Source: Pantoea sp. Ap-967 (GTDB lineage: Bacteria > Pseudomonadota > Gammaproteobacteria > Pseudomonadales > Pseudomonadaceae). From it: a DNA stretch of 64,000 bases. This document shows, one piece after another, positions 32,816 to 41,699 of the stretch; within the stretch, counting starts at the first letter, position 1, and the number at the start of each line of letters is the position of its first letter. Below the pieces are notes generated by a model. The model had not been told where the DNA came from. It saw only the letters and a program-made list of their open reading frames with translations, and made no database searches. The position numbers and the translations under genes were made by a program. Location of the stretch: contig NZ_VWXK01000015.1 in NCBI RefSeq assembly GCF_011752565.1, positions 92,767 through 156,766 on the forward strand, given 5' to 3'.

Positions 32816-34099
32816 ATGGCTAACACCCCCTACCCCCAGTCCTACTACGCCGCCTCGGCTAACCCGGTGCCGCCACGTCCGGCGCTGCAGGGTGAGGTGG
32901 AAACCGATGTGTGCATCATCGGTGCCGGCTACACCGGCCTTTCCAGCGCCCTGTTCCTGCTGGAGAACGGCTTCAAGGTGAGCATCGTGGAAGCCGCCAA
33001 GGTCGGTTTCGGCGCATCGGGCCGTAACGGCGGCCAGATCGTCAACAGCTACAGCCGCGACATCGACGTGATCGAACGCACCGTCGGCCCAAAAGAAGCG
33101 CAACTGCTTGGCAAGATGGCCTTCGAAGGCGGGCGCATCATTCGTGAGCGCGTGGCCAAGTACAACATCCAGTGCGACCTGAAGGATGGCGGTGTATTCG
33201 CCGCGCTGACGTCCAAGCAAATGGGCCACCTGGAATCGCAAAAGCGCCTGTGGGAACGCTTCGGCCACACCCAACTGGAGCTGATGGACCAGAAGCGCAT
33301 CCGTGAAGTGGTGGCCTGCGACAGCTATGTCGGCGGCATGCTGGACATGAGCGGCGGCCACATCCACCCGCTGAACCTGGCCCTGGGCGAAGCCGCCGCG
33401 GTCGAATCGCTGGGAGGCATCATCTATGAGCAAACCCCAGCCGTGCGCATCGAGCGCGGCGCCAACCCGGTGGTGCACACGCCGCAGGGCAAGGTCCGCG
33501 CCAAGTTCATCATCGTTGCCGGCAACGCCTACCTGGGCAACCTGGTACCAGAGCTGGCCGCCAAGTCGATGCCGTGCGGCACCCAGGTGATCACCACCGA
33601 GCCGTTGGGCGAAGAGCTGGCGCGTACCCTGCTGCCGCAGGATTACTGCGTGGAAGACTGCAACTACCTGCTCGACTACTACCGCCTGACCGGCGACAAG
33701 CGCCTGATCTTCGGCGGTGGCGTGGTGTACGGCGCGCGTGACCCGGCCAACATCGAAGCGATCATCCGCCCGAAGATGCTCAAGGCCTTCCCGCAGCTGA
33801 AGAACGTGAAGATCGACTTTGCCTGGACCGGCAACTTCCTGCTGACCTTGTCGCGCCTGCCGCAGGTTGGCCGTATTGGCGACAACATCTACTACTCCCA
33901 GGGCTGCTCGGGCCACGGCGTGACCTACACCCACCTGGCGGGCAAGGTGCTGGCCGAGGCGCTGCGTGGCCAGGCCGAGCGTTTCGACGCCTTCGCCGGC
34001 CTGCCGCACTACCCGTTCCCGGGCGGGCAGATGCTGCGCGTACCGTTCAGCGCCATTGGTGCCTGGTACTACAGCCTGCGCGACCGCCTCGGCTTCTGA
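32816..34099 (+). CDS. FAD-dependent oxidoreductase, gamma-glutamylputrescine oxidase-like
   Basis: 427 residues. FAD site: DVCIIGAGYTGLSSALFL (32-49), then GFGASGRNGGQIVNSYSRD, typical of PuuB/OrdL amine oxidases, and near the end QGCSGHGVTYTHLAGK. Such enzymes oxidise gamma-glutamyl-putrescine or similar amines. No other puu gene is next to it. The 200-base AT-rich region upstream should hold its promoter. A REPIN follows. Confidence 0.87.
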   Translation: MANTPYPQSYYAASANPVPPRPALQGEVETDVCIIGAGYTGLSSALFLLENGFKVSIVEAAKVGFGASGRNGGQIVNSYSRDIDVIERTVGPKEAQLLGKMAFEGGRIIRERVAKYNIQCDLKDGGVFAALTSKQMGHLESQKRLWERFGHTQLELMDQKRIREVVACDSYVGGMLDMSGGHIHPLNLALGEAAAVESLGGIIYEQTPAVRIERGANPVVHTPQGKVRAKFIIVAGNAYLGNLVPELAAKSMPCGTQVITTEPLGEELARTLLPQDYCVEDCNYLLDYYRLTGDKRLIFGGGVVYGARDPANIEAIIRPKMLKAFPQLKNVKIDFAWTGNFLLTLSRLPQVGRIGDNIYYSQGCSGHGVTYTHLAGKVLAEALRGQAERFDAFAGLPHYPFPGGQMLRVPFSAIGAWYYSLRDRLGF

Positions 34100-34110
34100 T
34101 GGAGGGGGGG

Positions 34111-34222
34111 GTAGGAGCGAGCGCAGCTCGCGATGGGCTGCAACGCAGCCCCGCCGTTTAAGCTGCAAAGCTGAAAACCTGGGGCCGTTGCCCGGCCCAT
34201 CGCGAGCTACGCTCGCTCCTAA
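34111..34222. repeat. REPIN, GCGAGC family
   Basis: A 112-base doublet, followed at 34222-34292 by an imperfect run of CCGGTGCCA and CCGGG units that is probably slippage-derived. Confidence 0.9.
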
Positions 34223-34298
34223 CCGATGCCAGTGCCGGTGCCAGTACCGGGCCGGTGCCAATGCCGGTGCCGGGCCGGGCCGGGCCGGGCCAGCAACA

Positions 34299-34976
34299 TT
34301 ACTTGTTCAGGCTATTGACCGCCTGCTTCGCCGCAATCTCCTGCCCCGCCCTGGCCAGCTCATCGGCCGCCTGCAACCAGCGCTGGCGATTCACCTCGGC
34401 CGGCAGCTGCCGCGGCGGCTGCACCAGCACCGCCCAGCTCCCCTCCTTCGCCCACGCCGAGGCAAAGTCGTCGATGGCCATCATCTGCCGACGGTGCATC
34501 CCAGCGCGCAACAGCACCCTCTTCTTGTAGCGGTCATAGCCGATCAGCACCGCGTAACGCGGCTCGCTCCACCACGCCGACCCTTCCTGGTATCGCAGCA
34601 ACACCGGGTGCCCCGCCGCTACCTGGGTCAGCAAGGCCTCCAGTTGCTTATCCAGCGGGTAAACCACCATGCCGTACTCGCGCGCCACGCGCGGGATGCC
34701 GGTTTCCAGCGCCTCGGCACCCTGGGGCAGGTTCAGCGGCTTGTCCAGCAGCCCCGGGGTGATCGGTGCGCCCTGCTGCGACAGCAGCGCGGCCAGGGCC
34801 ATGGCCCCGCTGTGGTTGGCATTGCCGCGGTAGAACGGCACGCTGCTGATCTCGACCCGCTGCGGCAAGCCCTTGAGGTTGGCCGGTGGCGCCCCGGCGC
34901 AGCCAGCGAGGCTGGCGGCCAGCAGGCAGGCGGCGAGCAGGCGGCGGCGGGCGGTGGTGAGGAAATGTTGCTCCAT
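34299..34976 (-). CDS. Lipoprotein with a C39-peptidase-like fold lacking the usual catalytic residues
   Basis: 225 residues from ATG 34976; the open frame extends 44 residues upstream without signal character. Lipobox: LLAASLAGCAG. The region VEISSVPFYRGNANHSGAMALAALLSQQG lines up with the C39/NlpC-like 'dCGpaaLa' start, but the Cys position is Ser or His; the later PRYAVLIGYD lacks the catalytic His. It ends in a helical TPR-like tail (WLQAADELARAGQEIAAKQAVNSL). I would read it as a non-catalytic relative. Confidence 0.7.
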   Translation of the reverse strand: MEQHFLTTARRRLLAACLLAASLAGCAGAPPANLKGLPQRVEISSVPFYRGNANHSGAMALAALLSQQGAPITPGLLDKPLNLPQGAEALETGIPRVAREYGMVVYPLDKQLEALLTQVAAGHPVLLRYQEGSAWWSEPRYAVLIGYDRYKKRVLLRAGMHRRQMMAIDDFASAWAKEGSWAVLVQPPRQLPAEVNRQRWLQAADELARAGQEIAAKQAVNSLNK

Positions 34977-35188
34977 GGACACTCGCTGATTTCGGTGCCA
35001 GGCAGGCAGCGCCCGGCTCTGGCCACCGATCATAGGGCGCCACGCGGCGCGGGTATAGCCCGCAGCAGGCATGAAACCAAACGGCTTAAGCAATAGACCT
35101 TCGGTCAATGGAACGTCATGGGCGTGCAGCTAGACTAAAGCAGTGTCTGGCGGGCCAACCCAAGGCGGCCCAAGAGAAGGAGGCACAC

Positions 35189-35353
35189 ATGAGCCTGACT
35201 ATGGCAATTCTCATGCTGGTGGGCATGTGGCTGAGCGTCGCGGCCGCCATGCTGTGGGGCGTTCTGCGTATCGTGCGGCGCCATTCGCCCCATCATCAAG
35301 CGCAAGCCCCGGCCAAGGCACCGCCCGTGCGGCGGCATGCCGGGGTGCATTGA
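35189..35353 (+). CDS. Small single-span membrane protein
   Basis: 54 residues with one helix (MAILMLVGMWLSVAAAMLWGVL) and a basic, Ala/Pro-rich cytoplasmic tail. A consensus AAGGAGG six bases before the ATG marks it as real. Terminator at 35375-35400. Function unknown. Confidence 0.7.
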   Translation: MSLTMAILMLVGMWLSVAAAMLWGVLRIVRRHSPHHQAQAPAKAPPVRRHAGVH

Positions 35354-35374
35354 CACATCCGAATCTGCGCGAAT

Positions 35375-35400
35375 GGGGCGCAAGGCGCCCCGCTTTTTTT
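35375..35400 (+). terminator. Rho-independent terminator after the small membrane protein gene
   Basis: GGGGCGC, loop AAG, GCGCCCC, then GC and seven T. Confidence 0.88.
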
Positions 35401-35403
35401 ACA

Positions 35404-36156
35404 TCACCCCTCAGCCGCTTCACGCTTGAGCCGCGCCCGGCGGGCCAGGATGTTGAGGATCTCGATCACCGTCGAGAACGCCATTGCCGCATACACATAG
35501 CCTTTCGGCACATGGGCACCGAAGCCCTCGGCGATCAGCGTCATGCCAATCATGATCAGGAAGCCCAGGGCCAGCATCACCACCGTCGGGTTGTCATTGA
35601 TGAAGTTGGCCAGCGGGTCGGCCGCTACCATCATCACGATCACCGCCGCAATCACGGCAATGATCATGATCGGCAGGTGCTCGGTCATGCCGACGGCGGT
35701 GATGATGCTGTCCACCGAAAATACGATGTCCAGCAGCAGAATCTGGAAGATCGCCGCAGCAAAGCCCAGGGTTACCGTGGACGACACCTTGGCCTCTTCC
35801 TTGGCGCCGTGCGGGTCGACGTTCTCGTGGATCTCCTTGGTCGCTTTCCACAGCAGGAACAGGCCACCGGCAATCAGGATCACATCCTTCCACGAGAAGG
35901 CATTGCCAAACACCTCGAACACCGGGTCGGTCAACTGGACGATCCAGGCGACCGTGCTCAGCAGCGCCAGGCGCATCACCAAGGCCATGCTGATACCGAT
36001 GCGCCGGGCCTTGGAACGGTACTCCACCGGCAGCTTGTTGGTCAGAATGGAGATGAAGATCAGGTTGTCGATGCCCAGCACGATCTCCATGGCCACCAGG
36101 GTGGCCAGGGCAACCCAGGCAGTGGGGCTAGCGGCGAGTTCCAGCAAGTATTCCAT
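35404..36156 (-). CDS. TerC-family integral membrane protein (short form)
   Basis: 250 residues, about seven helices. Signature acidic residues are in MEIVLGIDNLIFISIL and LLLDIVFSVDSIITAVGM. This is the YgdQ/YoaE-like short TerC branch, without CBS domains. It may handle metal ions such as manganese, by analogy with TerC members. The small lipoprotein gene upstream on the same strand is 28 bases away, so they are probably co-transcribed. Confidence 0.9.
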   Translation of the reverse strand: MEYLLELAASPTAWVALATLVAMEIVLGIDNLIFISILTNKLPVEYRSKARRIGISMALVMRLALLSTVAWIVQLTDPVFEVFGNAFSWKDVILIAGGLFLLWKATKEIHENVDPHGAKEEAKVSSTVTLGFAAAIFQILLLDIVFSVDSIITAVGMTEHLPIMIIAVIAAVIVMMVAADPLANFINDNPTVVMLALGFLIMIGMTLIAEGFGAHVPKGYVYAAMAFSTVIEILNILARRARLKREAAEG

Positions 36157-36184
36157 CGGTCGATCCTGCAGCGGCGGTTAAGGG

Positions 36185-36439
36185 TCAGATTTCCTGGGTG
36201 TGGGCTTTCTTGTCGGCAGGCGGGTGGCCCTCGCCCTTCGGCGCGTGCTCCGGCTTGCCCATGGCATCGCTCAAGGCCTGTTGGGCAGCCTTGTTGGTGT
36301 CATCGATGGCCTGCTTGGCCGACTGGGCGGCCTGGTCGAGCATCTGCTGGGCAGATTTTTCGGCCTGGTCGCAACCGGCCAGGCCCAACAGGGCCAAGGC
36401 CAGCACCAGGGGGGTGCCGATGGATTTGAGATGCAGCAT
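36185..36439 (-). CDS. Small alanine-rich lipoprotein
   Basis: 84 residues. Lipobox LALLGLAGCDQ; the mature part is one amphipathic helix (AEKSAQQMLDQAAQSAKQAIDDTNKAAQQALSDAMG) and a charged tail. It precedes the TerC gene. Its 5' side faces nhaR across 134 bases. Function unknown; it looks Lpp- or YtxH-like in build only. Confidence 0.72.
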   Translation of the reverse strand: MLHLKSIGTPLVLALALLGLAGCDQAEKSAQQMLDQAAQSAKQAIDDTNKAAQQALSDAMGKPEHAPKGEGHPPADKKAHTQEI

Positions 36440-36515
36440 GGTGTCCTCGCTTGGAAAATCCCGGCGGCGCGCACTGCGCCTGATGGGTTCGCATTCTAAA
36501 GACGCTGAAACATCC

Positions 36516-36572
36516 GGAAAATTCGTATTTCCAAGCGGTATACTTCGGTTTTTTCGAATCGGAAATTTCCGA
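36516..36572. promoter_or_regulatory. Two GGAAA/TTTCC dyads at the nhaR start
   Basis: GGAAA-N7-TTTCC (36516-36532) and a perfect 14-base palindrome TCGGAAATTTCCGA (36559-36572) that ends one base before the GTG start and covers the ribosome-site position. Confidence 0.5.
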
Positions 36573-36573
36573 C

Positions 36574-37467
36574 GTGCTCAACTACCGGCAGTTGCACTAC
36601 TTCTGGGCCGTGGCCAAGACCGGCAGCGTAGCCCGCGCCAGCGAGCAACTTAACCTCACCCCGCAAACCATCAGCGGGCAGATCACCTTGCTCGAGGAAA
36701 CCTATGGCCTGGCGCTGTTCCAGCGGGTGGGCCGGCAACTGGAACTGACCGAAACCGGCCGCCAGGCGCTGGTGTACGCCGAGCAGATGTTCCAGCTCGG
36801 CGGCGAGCTGGAGGCCATGCTGCGCGCAGGCCCGCAGGAGCAGATTCTGTTTCGCGTAGGGGTGGCCGACGTGGTGCCCAAGTCGATCGTCTATCGCCTG
36901 CTGGCACCGACCATGGAAATGGACGACACGCTGCGCATCAATTGCCGCGAAGACAAACTCGAACGCCTGCTCGCAGACCTTGCGATCCAACGCCTGGACC
37001 TGGTGATTTCGGACAGCCCGATGCCCAGCCACCTGGACATCAAGGGCTACAGCCAGAAGCTTGGCGAGTGCGGCTTGAGCTTCTTCGCCACCCCGGCCTT
37101 GGCCAAACGCCATGCCGCGCCCTTCCCCACCTGCCTGCAGGATGCGCCGCTGCTGATTCCGGGCGCCGAAACCGTGATGTGCAGCCGCTTGCTGCGCTGG
37201 CTGGGCGAGCAGCAGGTGCAGCCACGGATCGTGGGGGAATTCGATGACAGCGCCTTGATGCAGGCGTTCGGCCAGTCAGGCAGCGGCATTTTCGTCGCCC
37301 CCAGCGTGATCGCCGAAGAGGTCTGCCGCCAGTACGGGGTGATGCTGATCGGGCAAACCGACGCGGTGCTGGAGTCGTTCTATGCCATTTCAGTGGAGCG
37401 CAAGGTCAAGCACCCCGGGATCGTGGCCATCACCGAGGGCGCGCGGCGGCAGCTGTTTCACTGGTGA
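36574..37467 (+). CDS. nhaR: NhaR-type LysR regulator
   Basis: 297 residues from GTG 36574. It begins LNYRQLHYFWAVAKTGSVARASEQLNLTPQTISGQITLLEE, the characteristic NhaR form of the LysR HTH, and continues with ADVVPKSIVYRLL. NhaR activates Na+/H+ antiporter genes and responds to sodium; no nhaA is in the window. The palindrome at the ribosome site suggests autoregulation or an alternative start. Its 3' end overlaps the convergent membrane-protein gene by ten bases. Confidence 0.88.
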   Translation: MLNYRQLHYFWAVAKTGSVARASEQLNLTPQTISGQITLLEETYGLALFQRVGRQLELTETGRQALVYAEQMFQLGGELEAMLRAGPQEQILFRVGVADVVPKSIVYRLLAPTMEMDDTLRINCREDKLERLLADLAIQRLDLVISDSPMPSHLDIKGYSQKLGECGLSFFATPALAKRHAAPFPTCLQDAPLLIPGAETVMCSRLLRWLGEQQVQPRIVGEFDDSALMQAFGQSGSGIFVAPSVIAEEVCRQYGVMLIGQTDAVLESFYAISVERKVKHPGIVAITEGARRQLFHW

Positions 37468-38186
37468 GCCCGGGGGCGCCGGGTCAGGCAGGCGTAGCCC
37501 ATCGCCAGCACCGCAAGCAGCGCCAGCCCCAACAATGCAACCACCTCGTGGCTGTAGCGTGCCACCAGCGCCGGGAAGCCGGTGTATTCATGGTAGACAC
37601 GCACCTGCGCCTCGCCGCCATCGAAACTGATGCCCAGGCCACCCTGGCGGATTTGCGAATAGTCGGCGTCGAAGTACACCCAGACCCTGCTCGACCCACC
37701 CGGCTCGATGGCGGGTATCTGCACCCCCGAGGTCGCTGATTCGAAGATGCTGTCGTTGCCTGCCGCATCGCGCACCTGCACCAGGCCCTTGACCGGCAGG
37801 CGCACCTTCACCTGACGCACTTCGCTGCTGCCAGTGTTGTGCAGGTCGATCAGCAGGCCGGTGCGGTGGTCCACCAGGCCTGCCTCGAAAGGCTTGGCGA
37901 ACAGCTGCGCGTAGGGTTCCTGGGCCAGCTCGACCAGCTTGTCGACCTGGTACTGGCTCAATGCGCCCTCGCCGATGCTGTTGATGCGTGGCTGCAAGCG
38001 CTCGTACTTGAGTTGGTCGTTGGCACGGCTGATGCGCTCGCTGAACTGGCTGGGGTAGGTCAGGTAGGCATAGGTCAGGGTGGCCGTGAGCCGGGGTTGG
38101 TCCTTGAGCACCGCGTACCCCACCAGCAAGGCCACCACGCCGAGCAGCACAGCGGCCAGGAGTTTGCCGACTTTTTCCCAACTCAA
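37458..38186 (-). CDS. Two-span membrane protein with an extracytoplasmic beta domain
   Basis: 242 residues from TTG 38186, which has AGGA eight bases upstream. An N-terminal helix (LLAAVLLGVVALLVGYAVL) and a C-terminal one (VALLGLALLAVLAMGYACL) flank about 180 extracytoplasmic residues rich in beta strands (TGLLIDLHNTGSSEVRQVKVRLP, SSRVWVYFDADY). I do not recognise the family. The convergent overlap with nhaR is ten bases. Confidence 0.65.
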   Translation of the reverse strand: MSWEKVGKLLAAVLLGVVALLVGYAVLKDQPRLTATLTYAYLTYPSQFSERISRANDQLKYERLQPRINSIGEGALSQYQVDKLVELAQEPYAQLFAKPFEAGLVDHRTGLLIDLHNTGSSEVRQVKVRLPVKGLVQVRDAAGNDSIFESATSGVQIPAIEPGGSSRVWVYFDADYSQIRQGGLGISFDGGEAQVRVYHEYTGFPALVARYSHEVVALLGLALLAVLAMGYACLTRRPRAHQ

Positions 38187-38263
38187 GGGTAGCTTCCTTC
38201 TAAAGTGCCATTGACATCGATGCGGCCCAAAGGGTGCCAAGTTCATTGCCGCCAGGCAAGTGT

Positions 38264-39007
38264 TCAGCGGCTCAACAACGCCGGTAGCGAGGCGCTCAGC
38301 ATGGCCACTCCAGAGGCGGTCAGCAAGCCCAGCACCACCCGGCGAAACGCCAGTTCGCTGATGCCCAGGTAAACCCGCGTGCCCAGTACCGCTGGCACGG
38401 TCATGGCCAGCAGCACCACGCCGAAGGCTGGCAGCATGTCCCAGGTGACCACGCCGGTGCCCAGGTAGGTGAGCATGGTCACCAGCAGCATCGACAGGTT
38501 GAAGTTCTGGATCACGGCGCGCTGGGTGTCACGTTCGAAGCCGCGCAAGGTGCACCACAGGGTCGGCACCGTGCCGGTGAAGCCGCCAATGCCGCCCAGG
38601 GCACCGCCGACCACACCTACCGCGCCGTCGGCCAGGCGGTTGCCCGGTAGCCGGGGCAGGCGCGGCGCCAGCAGCATCAATGGGCACCACAGCACCAGCA
38701 AGGTGCCGAACACGGCCTTGAACCACAGCATGTCCAGGTACGGCAGCACCCACACCCCCAGCGGAATGCCCGCCAAACCGCCCAGCACGAAGGGCCACAG
38801 CAGCGGCCAACTGAAGCCGCGGCGCACGCTGAACACGGCGATCAGCTGGCCGGTGAGGCTGCCGAACACAGTGAGCGAGGCAGCCAGCCGGGGCTCCAGG
38901 CCCCAGGCCCAGAACGACATGGCGACCATGCCGAAGGCAAAACCGGAAAGGCCCTGGACGAAACCGGCAACGACGGCGCCGAGGGCGATGAGGTAGAAGG
39001 CATCCAT
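38264..39007 (-). CDS. TauE/SafE-family (TSUP) permease
   Basis: 247 residues, eight predicted helices arranged as two repeats: GAVVAGFVQGLSGFAFGMVAMSFWAWG at the start and VGVVGGALGGIGGFTGTVPTLWCTL in the middle, both with the G-x-x-G-G/F-x-G pattern of TSUP proteins. The family exports or imports sulfite, sulfoacetate or other organic anions. No sulfonate genes are adjacent, so the substrate is open. Confidence 0.87.
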   Translation of the reverse strand: MDAFYLIALGAVVAGFVQGLSGFAFGMVAMSFWAWGLEPRLAASLTVFGSLTGQLIAVFSVRRGFSWPLLWPFVLGGLAGIPLGVWVLPYLDMLWFKAVFGTLLVLWCPLMLLAPRLPRLPGNRLADGAVGVVGGALGGIGGFTGTVPTLWCTLRGFERDTQRAVIQNFNLSMLLVTMLTYLGTGVVTWDMLPAFGVVLLAMTVPAVLGTRVYLGISELAFRRVVLGLLTASGVAMLSASLPALLSR

Positions 39008-39105
39008 GACAGGGCTGTTTGGCTAACAGAGGCGGTTACCATGCCAGAGCCGGGGGCGAATGTCTGCCTTTGTCCTTTCACACAGCCCGGACCTACGCCA
39101 ACCTG

Positions 39106-39218
39106 GTAGGAGCGAGCGTAGCTCGCGATGGGGCGCGCAGCGGCCCCGGGTTTCAAGCTTCGCTGCACAGAATGCCGGGGCTGCTTTGCAGCCCATCGCG
39201 AGCTGCGCTCGCTCCTAC
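39106..39218. repeat. REPIN, GCGAGC family
   Basis: A 113-base doublet between the TSUP gene and codA. Confidence 0.9.
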
Positions 39219-39236
39219 CAGGCCTAGGCGGGGGTA

Positions 39237-40475
39237 TCAGGCGAAACGCTCGACCTGCGCCGGCGTGCGCTGCATCAGCACCTTGCCAGCACGAATCGAC
39301 ACCAGCGCATGCCCCTGGCTGCGGATCATCTCGTAGTCATCCGGGGCCGACAGCACCAGCAGGTTGGCCGGGCGGCCCACTTCGATGCCGTAGCGCTCGC
39401 CCAGGTTCAGGGTACGTGCGCTGTTGTCGGTGATCAGGTCCAACGAGCGCTGGATGTCCTCGTAACCCAGCATGTGGCAGATGTGCAGGCCCGCTTCCAG
39501 CACCCGCAGGATATTGCCATTGCCCAACGGATACCAAGGGTCGACGATCGAATCCTGGCCGAAGCAGACGTTGATGCCGGCACGGTCCAGCTCGCCCACG
39601 CGGGTCACGCCACGGCGCTTGGGCCAGGTGTCGAAACGGCCCTGCAGGTGGATGCTTTCGGTTGGGCAGGAAACAAAGTTGATGCCCGAACGCTTGAGCA
39701 GGCGGAACAGCTTGGAGCAATAGGCATTGTCGTAGGAGCCCATGGCCACGGTGTGGCTGGCCGTCACGCGCTCGCCCATGCCACGCACCCGCGCTTCTTC
39801 GGCCAGCACTTCCAGGAAGCGCGACTGCGGGTCGTCGGTTTCATCACAGTGCACATCCACCAGGCAACCGGTGCGCTCGGCCAGGTCCATGAGGAACTTG
39901 ATCGACGACACGCCCTGGTCACGGGTGTTTTCAAAATGCGGGATGCCACCGACCACATCGGCGCCCAGGGCCACCGCCTCGGTCATCAAGGCGCGGCCGT
40001 TGTCGTAGCTCTCGATACCTTCCTGGGGGAAGGCGACGATTTGCAGGTCGACCAGGTGGCGCACTTCCTCGCGCACCTCGACCATGGCCTTGAGCGCGAC
40101 CAGGGTCGGGTCGGTGACATCGACGTGGGTGCGCACGTGCTGGATGCCATGGTCCACCAGCATGCCGATGGTCTTGGTGGCGCGGGTCTTGATGTCCTCG
40201 TGGGTGGTCATGGCCTTGCGCTCGGCCCAGCGCTCGATACCCTCGAACAGCGTGCCGCTCATGTTCCAGGCCGGTTCGCCCGCGGTCAGGGTGGCGTCGA
40301 GGTGGATGTGCGGTTCCACGAACGGCGCGGTCACCAGGTTTTGCCGGGAGTCGATGTCACCGGGGTTGGCAGCCACCACGTCGTGCTGGGCGTGGATCGC
40401 GGCAATGCGCTCGCCTGCCAGTTCGATTCGGTGCAGGCCAGGTTTGCCGCGCAAGCGGGCGTTGACGATATTCAT
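39237..40475 (-). CDS. codA: Cytosine deaminase
   Basis: 412 residues of the amidohydrolase fold: metal ligands in PHIHLDAT, then VDVHCDETDD with the catalytic Glu, SHTVAMGSYD and Asp in FGQDSIVDPWYPLG. It converts cytosine to uracil and ammonia. It is the last gene of a leftward codB-pucR-codA unit (six bases after the regulator), and a REPIN follows. Confidence 0.94.
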   Translation of the reverse strand: MNIVNARLRGKPGLHRIELAGERIAAIHAQHDVVAANPGDIDSRQNLVTAPFVEPHIHLDATLTAGEPAWNMSGTLFEGIERWAERKAMTTHEDIKTRATKTIGMLVDHGIQHVRTHVDVTDPTLVALKAMVEVREEVRHLVDLQIVAFPQEGIESYDNGRALMTEAVALGADVVGGIPHFENTRDQGVSSIKFLMDLAERTGCLVDVHCDETDDPQSRFLEVLAEEARVRGMGERVTASHTVAMGSYDNAYCSKLFRLLKRSGINFVSCPTESIHLQGRFDTWPKRRGVTRVGELDRAGINVCFGQDSIVDPWYPLGNGNILRVLEAGLHICHMLGYEDIQRSLDLITDNSARTLNLGERYGIEVGRPANLLVLSAPDDYEMIRSQGHALVSIRAGKVLMQRTPAQVERFA

Positions 40476-40481
40476 CAGGCG

Positions 40482-41699
40482 TTACTCCTTGTTATTGGCT
40501 TCGGACATGCGCCAGATCAGCAGTGCGACCGAGGCGTTCATGCGAAACAGGGGGTCGTCGAGCGACAGGCCGCTCAGTTGTTCGATACGTTGCATGCGCT
40601 GGTTGATGGTGTTGCGGTGCAGGCCCAGGCGCTGGGCGGCGCGTTGCCCGTTGCCGTTCTCGCCCAGCAGCGCATCGAGGGTGTGCAGCAAGGCATGGGG
40701 GTGCTTGCGCCCGGGTTCGATCAGCGGGCCAAGGGTCTGGGCGACAAAGGCGTCGATCACCGCACGGTCGCCAATGCCCTGCAGCAGGCGCAATACGCCC
40801 AGCTCGCTGAAATCGCAAAGGCCGGTGGCCGGGCGCAGGTTGTGCGCCACATCCAGGGCCTGGCGCGCTTCGTGAAGGGCCTGGCGGTAATGCGCACAGT
40901 CACGCACGGTGGTCGACAGGCCCATGAACAGCTCAAGCTCGCCTGCCGCTTGTAGCAGCTGCTTGTGCAGCCGCGCCAGTGCCTCGCGCAGGCCGGCCTG
41001 CTCGGGCAGCAGCAGGATGAACAGCTCACCCGGTAGCACGGCGTGCATCGCCCCCGGCAGGCGCCGGCACCAGGCGTCGAGCTGGTCTTCCAATGCCTGG
41101 CGGGTCTGTTGCCACAGGCGCTCGCCCTGCTCGGCCCCGTGGCGCTGGAACAGCGCCTCGACCGCCGACAGGCGCAAGGCGACCAGGCGCTGCGGCTGGT
41201 CCAGAGGCAGTTGCAGGTGCGCGGCACGCTGGCGGGCGATGGCCAGGCTCGGGTAGTCGCCGGTCAGCAATTGCCCCAGCAGGTCGTGGCGCGATCGCCG
41301 CACCTGGCCCATCTGCACCAGCGCGGTGCCGATCAGGTGGGTGACCAGTACCATCTTCAGCGCATAAGGCTGCTCGATCAGGGGCAGGCCCAGTTGTTCG
41401 GCGCGCTCGACCACCGCCTGTGGAATGGCCTGGATATAGCCACCACCGGTGAGGATCACCAGCCCGGCGATGCCCACGGCATCCCCATCCTCCACCAGGC
41501 GCAGCAGGTTGGCTTGGTCGCGAGGGTGGTTGATGCCGGTGACGAACACCAGCTCGCCCCCGATCACCCATTCGGCGATGCCTTCGTTCTCAGCCACGTA
41601 TAGCCAGCGCACCGTGCGCTGCAGGTTGCGCGCGCCCGCACGCACGGCCATCACTTCCAGGCCCGGCAGGCGCAGCAGTTCTTCCAGGGCCAGGCTCAC
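40482..41699 (-). CDS. PucR-family transcriptional regulator inside the cod operon
   Basis: 405 residues from GTG 41699, whose GTGA overlaps the codB stop by four bases. N-terminal PucR ligand domain (LALEELLRLPGLEVMAVRAGARNLQRTVRWLYVAE), a GGDEF-like middle, and a C-terminal PucR HTH (LLHTLDALLGENGNGQRAAQRLGLHRNTINQRMQRIEQLSG). PucR proteins sense purine or pyrimidine catabolites. Placement between permease and deaminase implies self-regulated cytosine use. Confidence 0.88.
   Translation of the reverse strand: MSLALEELLRLPGLEVMAVRAGARNLQRTVRWLYVAENEGIAEWVIGGELVFVTGINHPRDQANLLRLVEDGDAVGIAGLVILTGGGYIQAIPQAVVERAEQLGLPLIEQPYALKMVLVTHLIGTALVQMGQVRRSRHDLLGQLLTGDYPSLAIARQRAAHLQLPLDQPQRLVALRLSAVEALFQRHGAEQGERLWQQTRQALEDQLDAWCRRLPGAMHAVLPGELFILLLPEQAGLREALARLHKQLLQAAGELELFMGLSTTVRDCAHYRQALHEARQALDVAHNLRPATGLCDFSELGVLRLLQGIGDRAVIDAFVAQTLGPLIEPGRKHPHALLHTLDALLGENGNGQRAAQRLGLHRNTINQRMQRIEQLSGLSLDDPLFRMNASVALLIWRMSEANNKE

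Noticed and set aside
34222..34292. A functional microsatellite of CCGGTGCCA and CCGGG units
   Set aside because: Short, imperfect and intergenic; most likely replication slippage next to a REPIN.
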